Assembly: GCA_016205975.1 (NCBI GenBank)
Contig: JACQSK010000015.1
Coordinates: 74,624-113,504 of the forward strand
Direction: 5' to 3'
Length of the DNA stretch: 38,881 nt
Source: Candidatus Uhrbacteria bacterium
GTDB taxonomy: Bacteria > Patescibacteriota > Patescibacteriia > UBA9934 > GWF2-40-263
Every line of letters begins with the position of its first letter. Position 1 is the stretch's first letter. A program made the position numbers and the translations under genes. A model generated the notes under the pieces. The model had not been told where the DNA came from. It was given only the letters and a program-made list of their open reading frames with translations, and made no database searches. Below are positions 15,164 through 25,300 of the stretch, piece after piece.

Positions 15164-16855
15164 TTAGTACCTCGCAAGCAAGCTTGCGCTCTCTCCCAAA
15201 ATCACCAAAAAGTCCACGTCTTGCTCGATTACGAGCATCTCATAGTCTTCGCTGGTGAGAGCAATCTCTTTGGGAACGATCTCGCCGCTGTAGAGCCAGC
15301 CGGTGGCTGACAGCGTGACGTCCGCCTTCAGGTAATCGCGAAGGGCTTTGAGTTCTTCTGCGCGCTGGCCGTTGGTGAGGTCGTAGATGACTGTGTGTTC
15401 GTAGTCACGAGAAGCGGCATTCCCGACGCGGGCAACATCAAACCCCTGGCCGTCCAAGAGTTGCGATGCGCGGAAGGCGAGGCCGGTGATGTTGGTGCCG
15501 TTTTGGATTTCGATGCGGACGAACTTTGGTTTTTCCTCTGGCGCGGCCGCGAAGGTGGCGTTTAGCTCATCATCGGCGACGAAAATATTGTCCGCGATGC
15601 GCTGGAGCGGCAACCAGTCGTCGTTTTTGGGCAGGAGCAGGTAGGCGCCGTTCAAGACGGTTGCGTACAGCGGAGAAGACTCGGAGGCATCGATCACATG
15701 GTTGGTGATGCTTTGCGTGTCGAGACTCTTGAGCTCTTTGGCCAAGCGGACGATTTCCCAGGCGTTCAAGTTGGTGGAGATGTTTTCCTCCAGCGCGTTC
15801 ATCATCTTGGTGATGCGGCTGGGGTTCAAGAAGGTCGAGGCGGAAAGCACCTTGTCTTTGACCGCTAAGATAATTTTTTGCTGGCGCTTGGAGCGCGCGA
15901 AGTCCGAGCCCTCGCCGTTATTGCCATGGCGCGAGCGCGCAAACTTGAGCGCGGTTTCGCCTTCCATGTGCGTCCAGCCCTCGGAGAAGGTGATGGACTC
16001 AAAGCGGCAGGAGTAGTCAGGGACGACTTCGACCGTGTTGAGCGGGAGGTCGGATGGGACGGATGGGTCGGATGGGACGTCCGGATCGATCTCGAGAATT
16101 TGTGCGAGCTCACCGGATTCTTCGACGGTACTTTCCTCCTCACCCTCTCCTTCAAACCCGCAGCCGTCGTACTCTCGTCCGAGCGTTGGGTACTCTGGAT
16201 CCGTGAAGCTGTTCTCGACATAGACGTCGACTCCACCGATGGCGTCGATAAACTCTGCGAAGCCGTCGAAGTCCACGCGCAGGTAGTAGTGGATGTCTTC
16301 GTCCAGCACGTCTCCAATCACTTGAGAGGCAAGGGCGGGCCCGGAACCAGGCTCGTCCATCTCCCCATAGGCGTTGGCGTGGTTCACCTTGCTGTAGCCG
16401 TAGCCGGGGATGGGCACGCTCATGTCGCGGGGCAAGGACATCATGCCGATCGCGCCAGTGGACGGCTGAAAGCTCGCAAACACAATCGTATCGGTGAGCT
16501 GCGGGCCGTCATGGCCTTCTCCGCCGATGCCCATGAGCAACACATTCACACGATCGTCGTCCTCGCCCGCGAGCTCACGCCCACCGGAGGTTACGAGTTG
16601 CTTGATGGTGGCCATGAGCGAGAAGTCCGTGGGCGCGTTGGATTCGGAGGTGGTGGTGACTTGGTAGGAGAAGATCATGCCGGCGGTGGCGGCGATCACG
16701 ACCGCGAGCGTGAGGTGGCGGCCAAAAAAAAGAACCCTCGGTCGTAGCCGTCCTATGGGCGAGGCGGGCGAGCCCGGCGCTCGCCTTGGCACGCGTAGGT
16801 GATATTTTTGTTTCAGCAAGTCAATCTTGGCGCGCTCCATAATTCGTGTCTTCAT
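15164..16855 (-). CDS. LytR-CpsA-Psr (LCP) family protein with LytR_C domain
   Basis: NVLLMGIGGEGHDGPQLTDTIVFASF, MSLPRDMSVPIPGYGYSKVNHANAYG, FDGFAEFIDAIGGVDVYVE, EGETALKFARSRHG; C-terminal VRIEIQNGTNITGLAFRASQLLDGQGFDV. ORF extends to 16882. Confidence 0.9.
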   Translation of the reverse strand: MKTRIMERAKIDLLKQKYHLRVPRRAPGSPASPIGRLRPRVLFFGRHLTLAVVIAATAGMIFSYQVTTTSESNAPTDFSLMATIKQLVTSGGRELAGEDDDRVNVLLMGIGGEGHDGPQLTDTIVFASFQPSTGAIGMMSLPRDMSVPIPGYGYSKVNHANAYGEMDEPGSGPALASQVIGDVLDEDIHYYLRVDFDGFAEFIDAIGGVDVYVENSFTDPEYPTLGREYDGCGFEGEGEEESTVEESGELAQILEIDPDVPSDPSVPSDLPLNTVEVVPDYSCRFESITFSEGWTHMEGETALKFARSRHGNNGEGSDFARSKRQQKIILAVKDKVLSASTFLNPSRITKMMNALEENISTNLNAWEIVRLAKELKSLDTQSITNHVIDASESSPLYATVLNGAYLLLPKNDDWLPLQRIADNIFVADDELNATFAAAPEEKPKFVRIEIQNGTNITGLAFRASQLLDGQGFDVARVGNAASRDYEHTVIYDLTNGQRAEELKALRDYLKADVTLSATGWLYSGEIVPKEIALTSEDYEMLVIEQDVDFLVILGESASLLARY

Positions 16856-16886
16856 TGTAGCGGGAACGCAGAGAACGGGCAACCTC

Positions 16887-16915
16887 TTGTCTGGAGAAAA
16901 GGTTCGTGGTATTTT
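16887..16915 (+). promoter_or_regulatory. Putative promoter of tRNA-Val
   Basis: TTGTCT-17 nt-TATTTT, 27 nt upstream of the tRNA. Confidence 0.45.
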
Positions 16916-16942
16916 CGACCGTGTTAAAGGAGCAAAAATTGC

Positions 16943-17019
16943 GGGCGTGTAGCTCAGCTGGTTAGAGCGCTGTCCTCACACGACAGATGTCAGAGGTTCG
17001 AGTCCTCTCACGCCCACCA
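16943..17019 (+). tRNA. tRNA-Val(CAC)
   Basis: GGGCGTGTAGCTCAGCTGGTTAGAGCGCTGTCCTCACACGACAG...GGTTCGAGTCCTCTCACGCCCACCA; encoded CCA. Confidence 0.95.
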
Positions 17020-17051
17020 AAAAAGATCCTATTTTCGTGAGGATCTTTTTT
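17020..17051 (+). terminator. Intrinsic terminator after tRNA-Val
   Basis: aaaagatcct attttcgtg aggatcttttttg. Confidence 0.8.
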
Positions 17052-17103
17052 GTTTGGAGAGTTGCTCTTGCCAGAAAAACCTGATACGCTGGAAACGATT
17101 TTT

Positions 17104-17712
17104 ATGCATAGCCGCTTTTCAGGCTTGGAAGACAAACTCTACACGCGTTTCGGGCCCACGGGCGGAGCGATTCTCGCTTTTCTGCTTGAGGTGGTGCAGA
17201 TCGTGGTGATCTCAAGCGCCATCATCATCCCCATTCGTTATTTTTTGATCCAGCCGTTCTATGTGAAAGGGGCGAGCATGGAGCCCAACTTCTACGATCA
17301 TGAGTATCTCATCATCGACGAACTCTCGTATCGCTTCCGCGATCCCATGCGCGGCGAGATCGTCGTATTCCGCTACCCGCGCGACCCCAGCCAGTTTTTC
17401 ATCAAGCGCGTGGTGGCGCTCCCGGGCGAGACGGTGGAGATCACCGATGGGCATGTGTTCATCTATAATGACGAACATCCAAACGGCCTGCGCTTGGAGG
17501 AGCCGTACTTGGACGGGGAGAGGACCAACGGAAAAGAACGCGTGACGCTGGGAGGCGATGAGTATTTCGTCCTGGGAGACAATCGCGACTCCAGCCTCGA
17601 CTCTCGTAGCTTCGGCACGCTGGATCGCGACAACCTGATCGGCCGCGTCTGGGTGCGCGGCTTGCCGCTCTCGCGCCTGTCGACCTTTGATCTACCGGTT
17701 TACAATCTTTAA
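17104..17712 (+). CDS. lepB: Signal peptidase I
   Basis: VKGASMEPNFYDHEYLIIDEL (catalytic Ser), RGEIVVFRYPRDPSQFFIKRVVALPGETVEI (Lys), GDNRDSSLDSRSFG. The TTG 17050 alternative start lies in the terminator. Confidence 0.9.
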   Translation: MHSRFSGLEDKLYTRFGPTGGAILAFLLEVVQIVVISSAIIIPIRYFLIQPFYVKGASMEPNFYDHEYLIIDELSYRFRDPMRGEIVVFRYPRDPSQFFIKRVVALPGETVEITDGHVFIYNDEHPNGLRLEEPYLDGERTNGKERVTLGGDEYFVLGDNRDSSLDSRSFGTLDRDNLIGRVWVRGLPLSRLSTFDLPVYNL

Positions 17713-17723
17713 CGTGTACGGCT

Positions 17724-19127
17724 ATGCCTTTTAGAAAAAAATCTGCCGCGCCGAAAAAAGTTTCCGTTCCAGAAAAGGAATCAGCGCCCGTCGCGGCCGC
17801 GCCAACAGAAGAAGAAGGAGGTAACTCCAAAAACCCCGAGCTCTTGCGCGGGTTCCGCGACATCATGCCTGAGGAGCAGGGGAGGTGGAACTTGGTGCGC
17901 GACACCGTGCGCAAGCTCGCGGAGGCGTATAGCTTTGACCGCATCGACCTGCCGATTCTCGAACGCGCGGATTTATTTTTGCGCACGCTGGGGAAAGGCA
18001 CCGACGTTGTGGAAAAAGAGATGTACATTTTTACCGACCCTTCCAACCGTTCGGTGGCTCTGCGCCCCGAGGCCACGGCTTCGGCCGCGCGCGCCTACAT
18101 CAACCACGGCATGCTCGACCGTCCTCAGCCGGTGAAGCTGTGGTACCTGGGTCCCATGTTCCGCCACGACCGTCCACAGGCGGGCCGCTACCGCCAGTTC
18201 TATCAAGCCGGTTTTGAATCCTTCGGCGCCGAGGAACCGATCGTGGACGCGCAGCTGGTCGTGATCGGCATGCAGATTTTTAAAGATCTGGGCCTCGACG
18301 TGAAGGTCGAGATCAACTCGATCGGCACCGCCGAGTGCCGCAAGGCCTACTTGGCCGAGCTGGTCGCCTACTTCCGCACGCACCGCGCGAAGCTTTCCGA
18401 GGACGACAAGCGCCGTTTGCAAAAAAATCCGCTGCGCATCCTGGACAGTAAAGAGGAAGCCACGCGCGAGCTCCTGGAAGGCGCGCCGCAGATTTTGAAC
18501 TGGCTGGATGAGAAGTCCAAGGAGCACTTCATGAAGGTCCTGGAGTTCGTCGAGGAAATGGATATTCCCTATTCGCTCAACCCCTATCTTGTGCGCGGGC
18601 TGGATTACTACACGCACACCGTGTTTGAGTTCGTGCTGGCAGAAGATCAAGGGGAAGTCGCCCAGAGCGCCTTGGGAGGCGGTGGGCGCTACGACGGGCT
18701 CGTGGAGGTTTTGGGAGGACGCCCGACGCCGGCGTGCGGGTTTGCCCTTGGGCTCGAGCGCATCGTGCGTGCGCTTGAGGCCAAGGGAATCAATCCGCCA
18801 GAGCACCCGGCACCGCTCGTGTTCTTTGCGCAGTTGGGAGACGCAGCGCGGCGCGTGGGGCTCAAGCTCTATGAGGAGTTCCGCCGGTCCGGTATTCCTG
18901 TGGCCGAGGCGTTCGGTAAGAACGCGCTCAAGGCACAGCTGGAAGCGGCCAACAGACTCAACGTGCCCCTCACGCTCATCTTGGGACAGAAAGAAGTCCT
19001 GGACGGAACGATCATTATCCGCGACATGGAGTCCGGCGCGCAAGAAATCGTGGACGTGAAAAAAGCCGTGGCGCTCGTCGCCCGGAAGCTGCAGCCGGTT
19101 GTCCTTGACAAACCAGCTGATCTTTAG
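17724..19127 (+). CDS. hisS: Histidyl-tRNA synthetase with low-complexity N-terminal extension
   Basis: RGFRDIMPEEQGRW, ALRPEATASAARAYI, WYLGPMFRHDRPQAGRYRQFYQAGFESFG, LVRGLDYYTHTVFE, GGRYDGLVEVLGG. Confidence 0.96.
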   Translation: MPFRKKSAAPKKVSVPEKESAPVAAAPTEEEGGNSKNPELLRGFRDIMPEEQGRWNLVRDTVRKLAEAYSFDRIDLPILERADLFLRTLGKGTDVVEKEMYIFTDPSNRSVALRPEATASAARAYINHGMLDRPQPVKLWYLGPMFRHDRPQAGRYRQFYQAGFESFGAEEPIVDAQLVVIGMQIFKDLGLDVKVEINSIGTAECRKAYLAELVAYFRTHRAKLSEDDKRRLQKNPLRILDSKEEATRELLEGAPQILNWLDEKSKEHFMKVLEFVEEMDIPYSLNPYLVRGLDYYTHTVFEFVLAEDQGEVAQSALGGGGRYDGLVEVLGGRPTPACGFALGLERIVRALEAKGINPPEHPAPLVFFAQLGDAARRVGLKLYEEFRRSGIPVAEAFGKNALKAQLEAANRLNVPLTLILGQKEVLDGTIIIRDMESGAQEIVDVKKAVALVARKLQPVVLDKPADL

Positions 19128-19164
19128 CACACTAGGCCTGCTAATAAAGAGTAAACGAACGAAT

Positions 19165-19404
19165 GTGATTCTTGTTAAACGAAAAAAAGGTGAAAGCTTT
19201 GAAAGTTTGTATCGACGGTTCGGCCGCCGCGTGCAGCAGAGCGGTTCGGTTCTTGAGTCCAAGAAAAACCGTTTTCACAAGCCCGAGCTTTCCAAGAGCA
19301 AACAGCGCGCCAGCGCCCTGCGCCGCCTCTCCAGCCGCGTGAAGCGGGAGTACCTCCTGCGCACGGGCCAGCTCATTGAGGAGCGCTTCCCGCAGAAGCG
19401 GTAA
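19165..19404 (+). CDS. rpsU: Small ribosomal subunit protein bS21-like
   Basis: From GTG 19165: ILVKRKKGESFESLYRRFGRRVQQSGSVLESKKNRFHKPELSKSKQRASALRR; ORF track starts at 19099. Confidence 0.75.
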   Translation: MILVKRKKGESFESLYRRFGRRVQQSGSVLESKKNRFHKPELSKSKQRASALRRLSSRVKREYLLRTGQLIEERFPQKR

Positions 19405-19418
19405 ACTGTTTTCAGCCT

Positions 19419-20174
19419 ATGTCTCTTCTTGAAGCCATGACAGAAGACATGAAGGCTTCCATGAAAGCCAAAGACAGCGCAACGCTTTCCACGTTGCGTT
19501 TGTTGCTTTCTGCTTGCAAGAATAAAAAAATCGAACTCCTGCACGAGTTGTCTGACGCAGAAGTGCAGGACGTGGTGAAGACGCAAGTGAAGCAGCTCAA
19601 GGACTCCATCGTCTCGTTTGACGCCGGCGGACGCGCGGACATGGCGCAGAGCGCGCGCGCGGAGATTGCGGTGCTTGAGAAGTACCTGCCTGTACAGATG
19701 AGCGAGGAGGATCTGAGGGCGCTCGTGCAAAAAACGATTGCGGAGACCGGAGCCGCGAGCCAGGCGGACATGGGCCGCGTGATGGGCGCTACGCTCAAGG
19801 CCGCTCAGGGTCAGGCCGACGGCGCACGCGTGAAGGGGATCGTGATGCAGCTTTTGCCTGCCGTTGTCCTCGTCCTGGTTGGAACCTCCACGGCCTATCA
19901 GCCAGCGCTCGCGGCCATTCCTCTTGTCGCAGAAGATTTCGGCCTGGACGCCTCCACCATCGAGATGGCCCTGCGCCTGTTCCGCGTGCTGATCCTCTGG
20001 CTGGGCATTCCAGCTATTACGCTCATGCTGACCGGGGGGTTTGGGTATATGACGGCTTCCTCGCGTGACGAGCTCCATACGGAGGCCTGGGGAAAGATGG
20101 CACAAGGATTTTTTGCCACGATCATCGTGGCAGGACTTTTCGCCATTTCGACGATCATCCTCCAGCAGCTCTAA
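19419..20174 (+). CDS. YqeY/GatB-like domain fused in frame to a hydrophobic pilin-like TM module
   Basis: N-terminus MSLLEAMTEDMKASMKAKDSATLSTLRLLLSACKNKKIE...GRVMGATLKAAQGQADGARVKGIVMQLLP is YqeY-like; then AVVLVLVGTSTAYQPALAAIPLV and two TM segments. Confidence 0.8.
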   Translation: MSLLEAMTEDMKASMKAKDSATLSTLRLLLSACKNKKIELLHELSDAEVQDVVKTQVKQLKDSIVSFDAGGRADMAQSARAEIAVLEKYLPVQMSEEDLRALVQKTIAETGAASQADMGRVMGATLKAAQGQADGARVKGIVMQLLPAVVLVLVGTSTAYQPALAAIPLVAEDFGLDASTIEMALRLFRVLILWLGIPAITLMLTGGFGYMTASSRDELHTEAWGKMAQGFFATIIVAGLFAISTIILQQL

Positions 20175-20189
20175 TAGAGAAAAAATAAG

Positions 20190-20212
20190 ACGAGCTCTCG
20201 CAGCTCGTTTTT
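20190..20212 (+). terminator. Intrinsic terminator
   Basis: acgagct ctcgc agctcgttttt after ORF 19419. Confidence 0.8.
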
Positions 20213-20218
20213 GCTATT

Positions 20219-20458
20219 GAGACCTCTGCAAAACTCGATGAGATTGCGATGCGCGGGGAAAGCCTCCGCCAAAGGCGGATTAGCCTTTGGCTGAAGCCGC
20301 CGAGACGTAGCGACAGCTACGTTGACCCTTCGATGTACTCAGGGTCAGTCTGAGCACAGTCGAAGACTGAGGCGGCGGCGGCGTAAAGCCGCGTGGCGGC
20401 CACGCCGCTCTACGCGGGGCCCCGCAAGTCGCAAGGTCGTGAGTTTTGCAGAGGTCTC
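20219..20458. mobile_element. MITE-like non-coding element with perfect 18-bp terminal inverted repeats
   Basis: gagacctctgcaaaactc (20219-20236) and gagttttgcagaggtctc (20441-20458); interior made of several palindromes, no convincing ORF. Confidence 0.75.
20328..20365. repeat. Imperfect palindrome of the CTTCGA...TCGAAG type
   Basis: cttcgatgtactcagggtcagtctgagcacagtcgaag, nested in the MITE-like element. Confidence 0.75.
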
Positions 20459-20531
20459 TCTATCCACAGTTTTTTCTGCGCGCTTTTTTCCAAATGCGCT
20501 ACAATAGCTGCACGCGCACAGGCGTATCCTC

Positions 20532-22346
20532 ATGACAGAGAAGAGCACACAGAGACTCGCTTCCGGTTTCGTGCACGCGGTTGTGTTTGCCGTGGTGGCG
20601 TTTTCTGTTTTGGCGCTCTGGGCGGTCGCGCTGCCGGCCTTGGCGCAAACGAGCGCGCTGGAAACCGTTGGGTCTGTTTCAGGGTTGCCCACGGACAACA
20701 TCGCCATCATCATCGCCAGAATCATCCGGCAGTTTTTGATGGTCATCGGCATTCTGTTCACTGTGCTCATCGTGTACGCGGGGTTTTTGTACCTGACGGC
20801 GCGCGGAGAACCGGACCCCGTCAAAAAAGCAAAAAAGATTTTCCAGCAGTCCATCATCGGCCTCGTGATTATTTTTTCCGCCTACGGAATCGCCACGTTC
20901 ATCCTGGACCGTCTGCTCGATGCGGCGTTCTCGGGCTCGACCTCGGCGACGGCCGATGCGTACTCTGAACCGCTCTCCGGCTCCTTGGGCGGAGGCATTT
21001 TGGACGACCATTATCCCGAGCGCAACGCCACGGACATCCCGCGCAACACGCGTATCTTCGTTTCGTTCAAGGAAGCCATGAATCCCGCGAGCCTGATCGA
21101 AGGCTACGTGGACGACACGACCTCGACGGACCTCGACATCCAATCCGTCCTCATCTATCCCACGGCGGAGGGATCCGGTTCCGCACTCGCCCAAGACGAG
21201 GTCGTCGTGACGTACGACGATGCGTTTGAGATTTTCGTTTTCGATCCGGTCGAGTATTTGGGCTCGGCTGAGGAGGACACCAACTACACCGTGGTCCTCA
21301 CGACCGATATCGAAAAAGCCGACGGCAGCGCGGCCTTCTCCGGATCGTATGCGGACGGCTATGCCTGGACGTTTGAAGTGTCCACCGAGATCGACCTCAC
21401 ACCGCCAACCGTGACCTCCGTGGTGCCGATCCAGGATGCGGATGAGCCGCGCAATGTCACGATCGAAGTCAACTTCAGCGAGGCCATGGATCCGGTCGCG
21501 GGAACAGGCGCGTACGATGCAGTGCTGGGAGAGCTGTTTACGAATCTGTCCGCCTTCGATGAAGCGGGCGCCAACATCGAGGGGACATGGGAGATCGGGA
21601 ACGCCTATCGCACGATCGACTTCACGACCACGGACGCCTGCAGCGAGGATCCCTGCGGCGACACCATCTACTGTCTGCCTGGCAATGAGACGATCTCCGT
21701 GACCGCCAAGGCCGCCACGCTTAATGAAGACGAAGTCCCCCAGGGCGAACCTACGGGCGTTACCTTCGACGGTCTTGTGGACGCGGCCAGCAATTCGTTG
21801 GACGGTGACGGCGATGGCGATGCGTGCGGGTCGAGTTCGGACACGGTTGATTGCGCGGACGGCGATGAGGACGACGATTACGACTGGAGCTTCACGACCA
21901 CTGACGAGATCGAAGATACCGTTCCGCAGGTTGAGAGCGTGAACCCTGGCCTGGGGGAGGACGAGATCAGCCAGACCAACGACCTCACGGTTACATTCAA
22001 CACCTATCTCAAATCTTCCACCGTGGACTCGAGCAGCGTCTCGTTGTGGCCTGACCCGTGGTACGAGATGTGGTTTGCCGTGCGCAAGAGCAGCACCGGG
22101 GGCGCCACGCAGGTGGCGATCGAGCACCCGACGTTTGTGAGCACAGCGGACGGCGGTTGGGACTACTGGCCGGTTCTCACCCAAGACGTGAAGAGCACCT
22201 ACCAGATCTGCATGTACCCGGCGATCGGGCCGGACTCCTGCACCGAGTCCCGCTCCTCTCTCTATCCTTATTGTTGCGAAGGAACACCTTCCGCGAGCGC
22301 GTGCACGACGGACTCGGGAGAAGCCTTGCCGGATAATTCGGACTGA
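20532..22346 (+). CDS. Surface protein: N-terminal signal and two-TM pilin-like (T4SS_pilin-like) module plus Ig-like (Big_5/SbsA-type) domains
   Basis: IIIARIIRQFLMVIGILFTVLIVYAGFLYLTARGEPDPVKKAKKIFQQSIIGLVIIFSAYGIATFIL; then PERNATDIPRNTRIFVSFKEAMNPAS, PRNVTIEVNFSEAMDP. Confidence 0.85.
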   Translation: MTEKSTQRLASGFVHAVVFAVVAFSVLALWAVALPALAQTSALETVGSVSGLPTDNIAIIIARIIRQFLMVIGILFTVLIVYAGFLYLTARGEPDPVKKAKKIFQQSIIGLVIIFSAYGIATFILDRLLDAAFSGSTSATADAYSEPLSGSLGGGILDDHYPERNATDIPRNTRIFVSFKEAMNPASLIEGYVDDTTSTDLDIQSVLIYPTAEGSGSALAQDEVVVTYDDAFEIFVFDPVEYLGSAEEDTNYTVVLTTDIEKADGSAAFSGSYADGYAWTFEVSTEIDLTPPTVTSVVPIQDADEPRNVTIEVNFSEAMDPVAGTGAYDAVLGELFTNLSAFDEAGANIEGTWEIGNAYRTIDFTTTDACSEDPCGDTIYCLPGNETISVTAKAATLNEDEVPQGEPTGVTFDGLVDAASNSLDGDGDGDACGSSSDTVDCADGDEDDDYDWSFTTTDEIEDTVPQVESVNPGLGEDEISQTNDLTVTFNTYLKSSTVDSSSVSLWPDPWYEMWFAVRKSSTGGATQVAIEHPTFVSTADGGWDYWPVLTQDVKSTYQICMYPAIGPDSCTESRSSLYPYCCEGTPSASACTTDSGEALPDNSD

Positions 22347-22351
22347 GCCCC

Positions 22352-25300
22352 ATGAACCTTCCACATCGATCACGCTTCTTGGGCTCCCTCTTGGCACTCC
22401 TCATCAGTGTCGGTCTGTTTGTCGCTGTTCCGGTTCTGGCCCAGGACGTGGACCTGGAAAGTTTTGCCGAGCAAGCCGGGTTTTCGACTACGGCCGACAT
22501 CACGGTCATCATCGCACGGCTCGTGAGGACGGCGATCTCGTTTGTGGGCGTCGTGGCCGTGGTCTTCGTCGTCTATGGCGGCTTCATGTACATGACCGCC
22601 GGTGGCAATGCCGAGCGCGCGAAGAGCGCGAAGAAGATTTTAGTGAACGCGTTCATTGGAATCGTCCTCGTGTTCTCGTCTTTTGCGATCGTACAGTTTA
22701 TTTTAAACGCGCTTACCGAGGCTACGGGCGCCAGCGTGACGAGCGAGGACGGATCCGGAAGCTCGTTTAGCGGCGAGGGTTCGTCCTCGTCGTTCTATCT
22801 GCGCTCCGTGAATACAGACTGTGCGTCCGCCCTGCAAAACCTCGAACTGCAATTTGTCTTCTCCAAAAAAATAGACGAGGACACGGTCGCCGAGGGCATC
22901 ACGATTACGAAAGCTGGCGCGAGCTCGGCTGTGGAGGGCACCTTTGAGGTGTCGGGCAAGACCGTCACCTTCACGCCCGCCCAAGCCTGCAACGCTCCTT
23001 ACGAATCCTCCGCGTGTTTTGATGCGACAACCGACTACGCGATCGAGCTCGACTCCACCGTCCTGGAATCTTCCACCGGCTCCTCGCTCACCTGCAGCAC
23101 GTCCTATCCGTGTTCGTTTGATTTCACCACGGGCACAGGCGTAGACCTCGCGGGCCCGAGCGTCTCTATGGACGCGCCCGAGGACGGCGAGAGTTTGTAC
23201 GCCGGTTCCATCGAGCTTTTGAGCGCCGCCACCACGGACGACACGGGCGTCTCGACCGTTGACTTTTACGTGATCGATGACGACGAGGCGATTTACTCCT
23301 CGGGCGTGGACCTTTCGACCTTGGGCGAGCTCACGGGCGGCAACGCGGAAAACGTCTTCACTACGGACACGAACGAGGAGTGGAACACGAGCGGCTATAC
23401 CACCAACGAGACGTACTCGGTCTGGGCCACGGGGTCTGATTGCGCGGGCAACGACGACACGGCGAGCGCGGTGGACATCATGCTGCGCGCAAGCAGTTGT
23501 AACAACGAAGTGCAAGACGAAGACCTGGGCGAGGAGGACGTGGACTGCGGCGGCGATGACACGAGCGCGTATTACTGCGGCGCGTGCACCGGGGACGCGT
23601 GTACGGAAAACGCGGACTGCGGGAGCGGCCAGTGCGTGGAGGGAGTGTGCGTGGAGACGCCCAAGATCGAGTCAGTCACCGCCGGCGACGGCGCCGTGGG
23701 CAACCTCATCACCATAGCCGGGGAAGGCTTCGGCGACTCCGCAGGAACCGTGACGTTTTTGGGAACCGAGTCGGACGACGAGGTGACGGCCTCTGCCTAC
23801 GCGTGCAACAGTGAGACGCAATGGTCAGACGGGGAGATCGTCGTGCAGGTGCCAAGCGGGGCCGTGGACGGACCCATCGCAGTTACGACCGCGGACGCGA
23901 CTCAAGACCCGGACCGAACCGACGACGACTACGGTCCGTCCATTGCGGACTTCGATGTGAACCTGATCGAGCGCCCGGGGTTGTGTTCGCTTGATCCGGA
24001 TTCCGGCGCGAGCGCAACCTCCGTGGACGTCTACGGAAATAATTTCGGCGACGCGCAGGGGACCGCCGCCTTCTATTTCACGAACACGGAAGCTTCATCG
24101 TATGTCTCCTGGGAGTCCGACGCGCTCACCGTGGGCGTGCCCAACGTGAATGCCGGCGCCTATCGCGCGCAAGTCTTCACCGGCGACTATGTCTGCGTGG
24201 ACACGCTCTTGAACGCGACCGGCTCTACCTGTTCGAGCGACGACGATTGCGATGCAGACGCGGGGGAGAGCTGCGCACAGAGCTGGTGCTCGCAGACGCT
24301 TGGGTATTGTGAATTCGACGACGACTGCGGCGAGGACGGCGGTGAGTGCGCGTCCATCCGCGTGGGCGGCAACAAGCTGGCGTTCACGGTCGATGAGACG
24401 TCCTCGGAAACCACGCCGGTCATTTCCTCCATCGATTCCGGCTGGAGCGCGTGCTCGGGAGGTAGCGATGAGGGCGAGCGATGCAGCGAGGACAGCGACT
24501 GCGACAGCGGCGCGTGCGAGGATCAGGCCACCTGGGCGCCCAGCGGCCAGTACATCACCATTTACGGAACCAACTTTGGAACGTCCACGGGCTCCGTTTT
24601 TATAGAAAACGAATCGTTGGGATACACCGCTCTGGGTGACTCCGACTTTCCCGATGCCTGCGGGGAAGATTTTTGGCATGATACGCAGATCACCATCAAA
24701 GTCCCCGAGACGTATCAGAACGACGTGGACATAGAAACGGGCACGCACGCGCTCTCCATTGAACGCGCCGACGGCGGCGAGTCTGACGCGACGGACATGG
24801 TCATCTTGGACGACACGCCTGGCCCAGCCATCTGCGACCTGGATCCAAGCGCCGGACCGGTAGGGACCGAGGTGACGGTCTACGGCGAAAACTTCGGCAG
24901 CGCCGAGGGCGAGGTGGAGTTTTATTCGGAGCTTTCGTCCTCCTACACGCTGTGGGAAAACGATCAGGTCAGCGCGGCCGTTGTGCCGGAGGGCGCCGCC
25001 ACGGGCCCCGTGTACGTCATCGAATCCGTGAACGGGTACCCGTCCAACTCGGCTAATTTTGAAGTGGGAGACTGCAACGAGGATTCGAGCCTGTGCGAGG
25101 AAGGCGAATCCTGTTGCTCGGACGGCTCCTGTTCCACTTCCTGCGAAGAGGACGAAGACGTCGAGGCCCACTACGCCTTCAAGGTCTCAACGGGCATCAC
25201 GCCCAACACGCCCGAGGTCGTCGTGGAATGCGATGATAGCATTGCCTCGCCGTCTCCTTGGGAAGGCTGGAGTGAACCGGAAACCGTCTGTGTGAATGCA

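Noticed and set aside
17050-17103. TTG 17050 as the signal peptidase start
   Set aside because: It lies in the tRNA-Val terminator hairpin; ATG 17104 gives a normal N-terminus, although this is not proven.
20322-20507. ORF inside and beyond the MITE-like element
   Set aside because: Palindromic low-complexity sequence, no start context, no domain.
22340-22360. Split-gene or frameshift hypothesis joining the 604-aa and 3418-aa ORFs
   Set aside because: The second ORF starts with its own signal-like segment and a complete pilin-like module, so two separate genes are more likely.
20679-22397. 572-aa minus-strand ORF opposite the pilin/Ig gene
   Set aside because: Arg/His-rich shadow ORF in GC-rich coding DNA; the plus strand has clear domains.
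24095-25171. 358-aa minus-strand ORF inside the giant gene
   Set aside because: Shadow ORF; the plus strand encodes recognisable Ig/IPT and Cys modules.
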